Shown here: positions 19,301 to 20,270 of the stretch, in pieces
Position numbering within the stretch: position 1 is the stretch's first letter
Layout: every line of letters starts with the position of its first letter
IMG/VR virus record: IMGVR_UViG_3300027816_000498
Span: 1-20,270 of that record
DNA: 20,270 nt
Strand: one strand, 5' to 3'
Origin: a virus
The notes under the pieces: generated by a model
The model's input: only the letters and a program-made list of their open reading frames with translations
What the model was told of the DNA's origin: nothing
Database searches by the model: none
Translations under genes and position numbers: made by a program

Positions 19301-19604
19301 GGATGTCAAGCAGTCTCATGCCTCTGCAATCGAGTCATACATCGAGAAGTTTATAGGATTTGATTATACCGGTGCATATAGAGAACCTGACGTAATTGGC
19401 AATATGCCATTTACAAGAACACTTGAAGATTGGGCAAAGTTTGATATAAATGACAGGACTAAATTTGACGCTGCAATCAGCTCAGGATTAGCAATTATGG
19501 CAAATCAGAAACACCTTTATATGCCAGAAAAGAAAGAATCAAAAATAATTATTAACTTTGCCAGATATACAAACGATGGGTTAACAAGTCAAATAATGAA
19601 ATGA
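16371..19604 (+). CDS. terL: Terminase large subunit precursor interrupted by an intein
   Basis: A 1077-residue precursor. Removing the intein (residues 305-633) leaves 748 residues, a plausible terminase size. The ATPase part has a Walker A-like KIRRSGFS at 184-191 and a Walker B KLLFLAHDE ending at Glu304. The nuclease part has FGCDPYDIS (Asp867) and ILIENNKP (Glu932), fitting an RNase H-type nuclease. The enzyme cuts concatemeric DNA and pumps it into proheads at the portal. The only upstream start candidates in frame are TTG 16371 and GTG 16407; no ATG is available near. TTG 16371 would overlap the preceding gene by 23 bases. The portal gene follows with an ATGA overlap. Identification as TerL is strong; the exact start is not. 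Confidence 0.9.
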   Translation: MQKDDQNRLYYVVKDLIPLNAITNKNRVRSWLYGYNEQYDVVVISKNGQIGEVINISGVNIALPPAPENCRKRSDSKAEQYWERVPVPKELEKINSIFQWNEKPNEFKNKWVDYIENEFDYREQGYWFMNNGTPCYITGSHYMYLQWSSIDVGYPDFREANRIFFLFWEACKADPRCFGMIYLKIRRSGFSFMSSSECVNLATLAKDARLGILSKTGADAKKMFTDKVVPINNKLPFFFKPIMDGMDKPKVELAFRVPASKITKKNMHEVNNNDIVGLDTTIDWKNTEENSYDGEKLLFLAHDECYAPETKILMEDFSFRQIKDINIGDKVIVDGGKIKTVVKKTSGKTDRYIVKQPYGEDYIVTKNHRLVFNEYKKGEVIMNPEEYINSSKFRKQHLTRVVSRGIQSEDCFNGIPPYLLGLWLGDGRQSSFTILVNKEEEPEILTYLGRLAQIKNIEFDLRKSTCKKIVEFAFKGINKSLRDIGVYNNKHIPEEYIKSSIECRLQLLAGIIETDGYSDKKKGIISIGMSREKLIEQIRFIALSCGLSCSKIKCKNTNFGAKSYNISISGDLSIIPLITKKKSFEEYFPKTRGRRNKVSVEYLDQGEYIGIQVDAENDNERRLILGDFTVSMNSGKWVKPNNILNNWRVTKTCLRLGSKIIGKCMMGSTSNALNKGGDNFKSLYYDSNVENRNANGQTKSGLYALFIPMEWNMEGFIDKYGMPVFRKPEKPIEGVDGGKISNGAIDYWENEAASLKNDADALNEFYRQFPRSESHAFRDESKQAIFNLTKIYQQIDYNDSLIKEQYLTRGSFSWKDGIKDTKVVWTPNKHGRFLISWFPPAHYANNVHTRNGMKYPGNEHLGSFGCDPYDISAVVGGRGSSGSLHGMTKFHMDDAPVNEFFLEYIARPQTAEIFFEEILMACVYYGMPILIENNKPRLLYHFKNRGYRGFCMNRPDKQLNKLTKTERELGGIPNSSEDVKQSHASAIESYIEKFIGFDYTGAYREPDVIGNMPFTRTLEDWAKFDINDRTKFDAAISSGLAIMANQKHLYMPEKKESKIIINFARYTNDGLTSQIMK
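17283..18269 (+). mobile_element. Intein with LAGLIDADG homing endonuclease inside terL
   Basis: The 329-residue insert begins at Cys305 (CYAPETKILMEDF, splicing block A). It contains VTKNHRLVF (block B, T-x-x-H) and ends IQVDAENDNERRL...GDFTVSMN before Ser634. It carries two LAGLIDADG-type motifs: LLGLWLGDG (419-427) and LLAGIIETDG (507-516), so it is a full-size homing intein. Splicing would join ...AHDE to SGKW..., restoring the ATPase site. The residue before the final Asn is Met, not the usual His. The DNA is more A/T-rich than the flanking terL, which fits separate ancestry. Confidence 0.9.
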
Positions 19605-20270
19605 AAGATATAATCATAGACATACAGTACTCGGACTTCCCTAGCCAATGGGCAACTGACGCAGAGAAAGCATCAGAAAGCTATGGGCTTCAAGTAGGAC
19701 AAGCTATTCAATATGAGTGGTTTAGAAAGGATGGGACATCTTGCAGATACTACAGCAGATGGAGAGAGTTCCACAAGCTTAGGCTCTATGCAAGGGGTGA
19801 ACAGTCGGTAGCAAAGTATAAGAACGAGCTAGCGATTGATGGAGATTTGTCTTATTTGAATATCGACTGGACTCCTGTTCCTGTTATACCAAAGTTTGTT
19901 GACATCGTAGTGAACGGAATGGCTGACAGGTTATTCAAGCCAAAGGCGTATGCTCAAGATGCTATGTCATTGGCAAAGCGCAATAAGTACCAGGACATGA
20001 TAGAGACCCAGATGATTGGCAAGCCAATATTTGAGACGATTCAAAAGTTCACAGGTGCCAATCCATTTGTTACGGACCCGAACACGCTACCTGAGAATGA
20101 CGAGGAGCTGTCATTGTATATGCAAATAAATTACAAGCCTGCAATTGAGATAGCAGAGGAGGTAGCAATAAACACAATATTTGACGAGAACCACTACTAC
20201 GACACAAGAAAGCGCTTAGACTATGACATGACTGTACTTGGTATAGCAGTAGCAAAGCATGAGTTCTTGC
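19601..20270 (+). CDS. Portal protein, N-terminal part (cut by window edge)
   Basis: ATG 19601 overlaps the terL stop (ATGA), and the frame stays open to the right edge, giving 223 residues. The sequence YYSRWREFHKLRLYARGEQS, then SYLNIDWTPVPVIPKFVDIV and NGMADRLFKP resemble what I recall of the portal proteins of crAss-like and related Bacteroidota podoviruses. Position right after the large terminase agrees. The portal forms the ring through which DNA enters the head. The C-terminal part is outside the window. Confidence 0.75.
   Translation, partial: MKDIIIDIQYSDFPSQWATDAEKASESYGLQVGQAIQYEWFRKDGTSCRYYSRWREFHKLRLYARGEQSVAKYKNELAIDGDLSYLNIDWTPVPVIPKFVDIVVNGMADRLFKPKAYAQDAMSLAKRNKYQDMIETQMIGKPIFETIQKFTGANPFVTDPNTLPENDEELSLYMQINYKPAIEIAEEVAINTIFDENHYYDTRKRLDYDMTVLGIAVAKHEFL

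Overview
The window looks like part of the genome of a tailed double-stranded DNA phage that infects a member of the Bacteroidota. The phage assignment rests on a recognisable large terminase (split by an intein), the start of a portal gene directly after it, tail-fibre-like proteins, a holin and a peptidoglycan-targeting lysin. The host assignment rests on several promoter-like sites of the Bacteroidota type (TTTG, 19-21 bases, TAnnTTTG), A/T-rich translation leaders with little Shine-Dalgarno signal, and low GC. The portal N-terminus and the terminase-portal order recall the crAss-like group (Cellulophaga and gut podoviruses). That affinity is an inference from remembered family resemblance, not from a search.

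Layout. (1) 1-3084, leftward: small accessory genes, mostly unknown, with an Api92/DUF1281-like protein, a GP88-family protein and a 30-residue membrane peptide next to the control region. Two successive genes carry the same 37-bp element at the same distance upstream of their start codons. (2) 3085-4129, non-coding: two tandem leftward promoters, a hairpin-rich leader, three perfect 8-5-8 palindromes plus a variant, and a 120-bp alternating purine-pyrimidine tract that is very unlike its AT-rich surroundings. This is the likely regulatory and perhaps replication hub. (3) 4130-8535, rightward: a small unknown gene with a strong terminator, a second operator-rich gap, then groEL, a MazG-like pyrophosphohydrolase, a stand-alone class II aminoacyl-tRNA-synthetase-like core, a terminator, a SleB-like hydrolase and groES. 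(4) 8501-8947, leftward: a MarR-like winged-helix regulator, divergent from the late genes. (5) 9028-20270, rightward and nearly gapless: small basic and acidic proteins, structural and fibre proteins, the lysis genes, a second fibre, a tandem GroES-like protein, a possible small terminase, the intein-bearing large terminase and the portal.

How the parts fit. Region 3 looks like a host-takeover or maturation module (chaperonin, nucleotide clean-up, amino-acid activation). The MarR-like protein sits where it could control the late operon. The late operon packages DNA, builds the virion and opens the cell. No tRNA gene, rRNA gene, CRISPR array or insertion sequence was found by eye. Assignments for the small proteins are weak.
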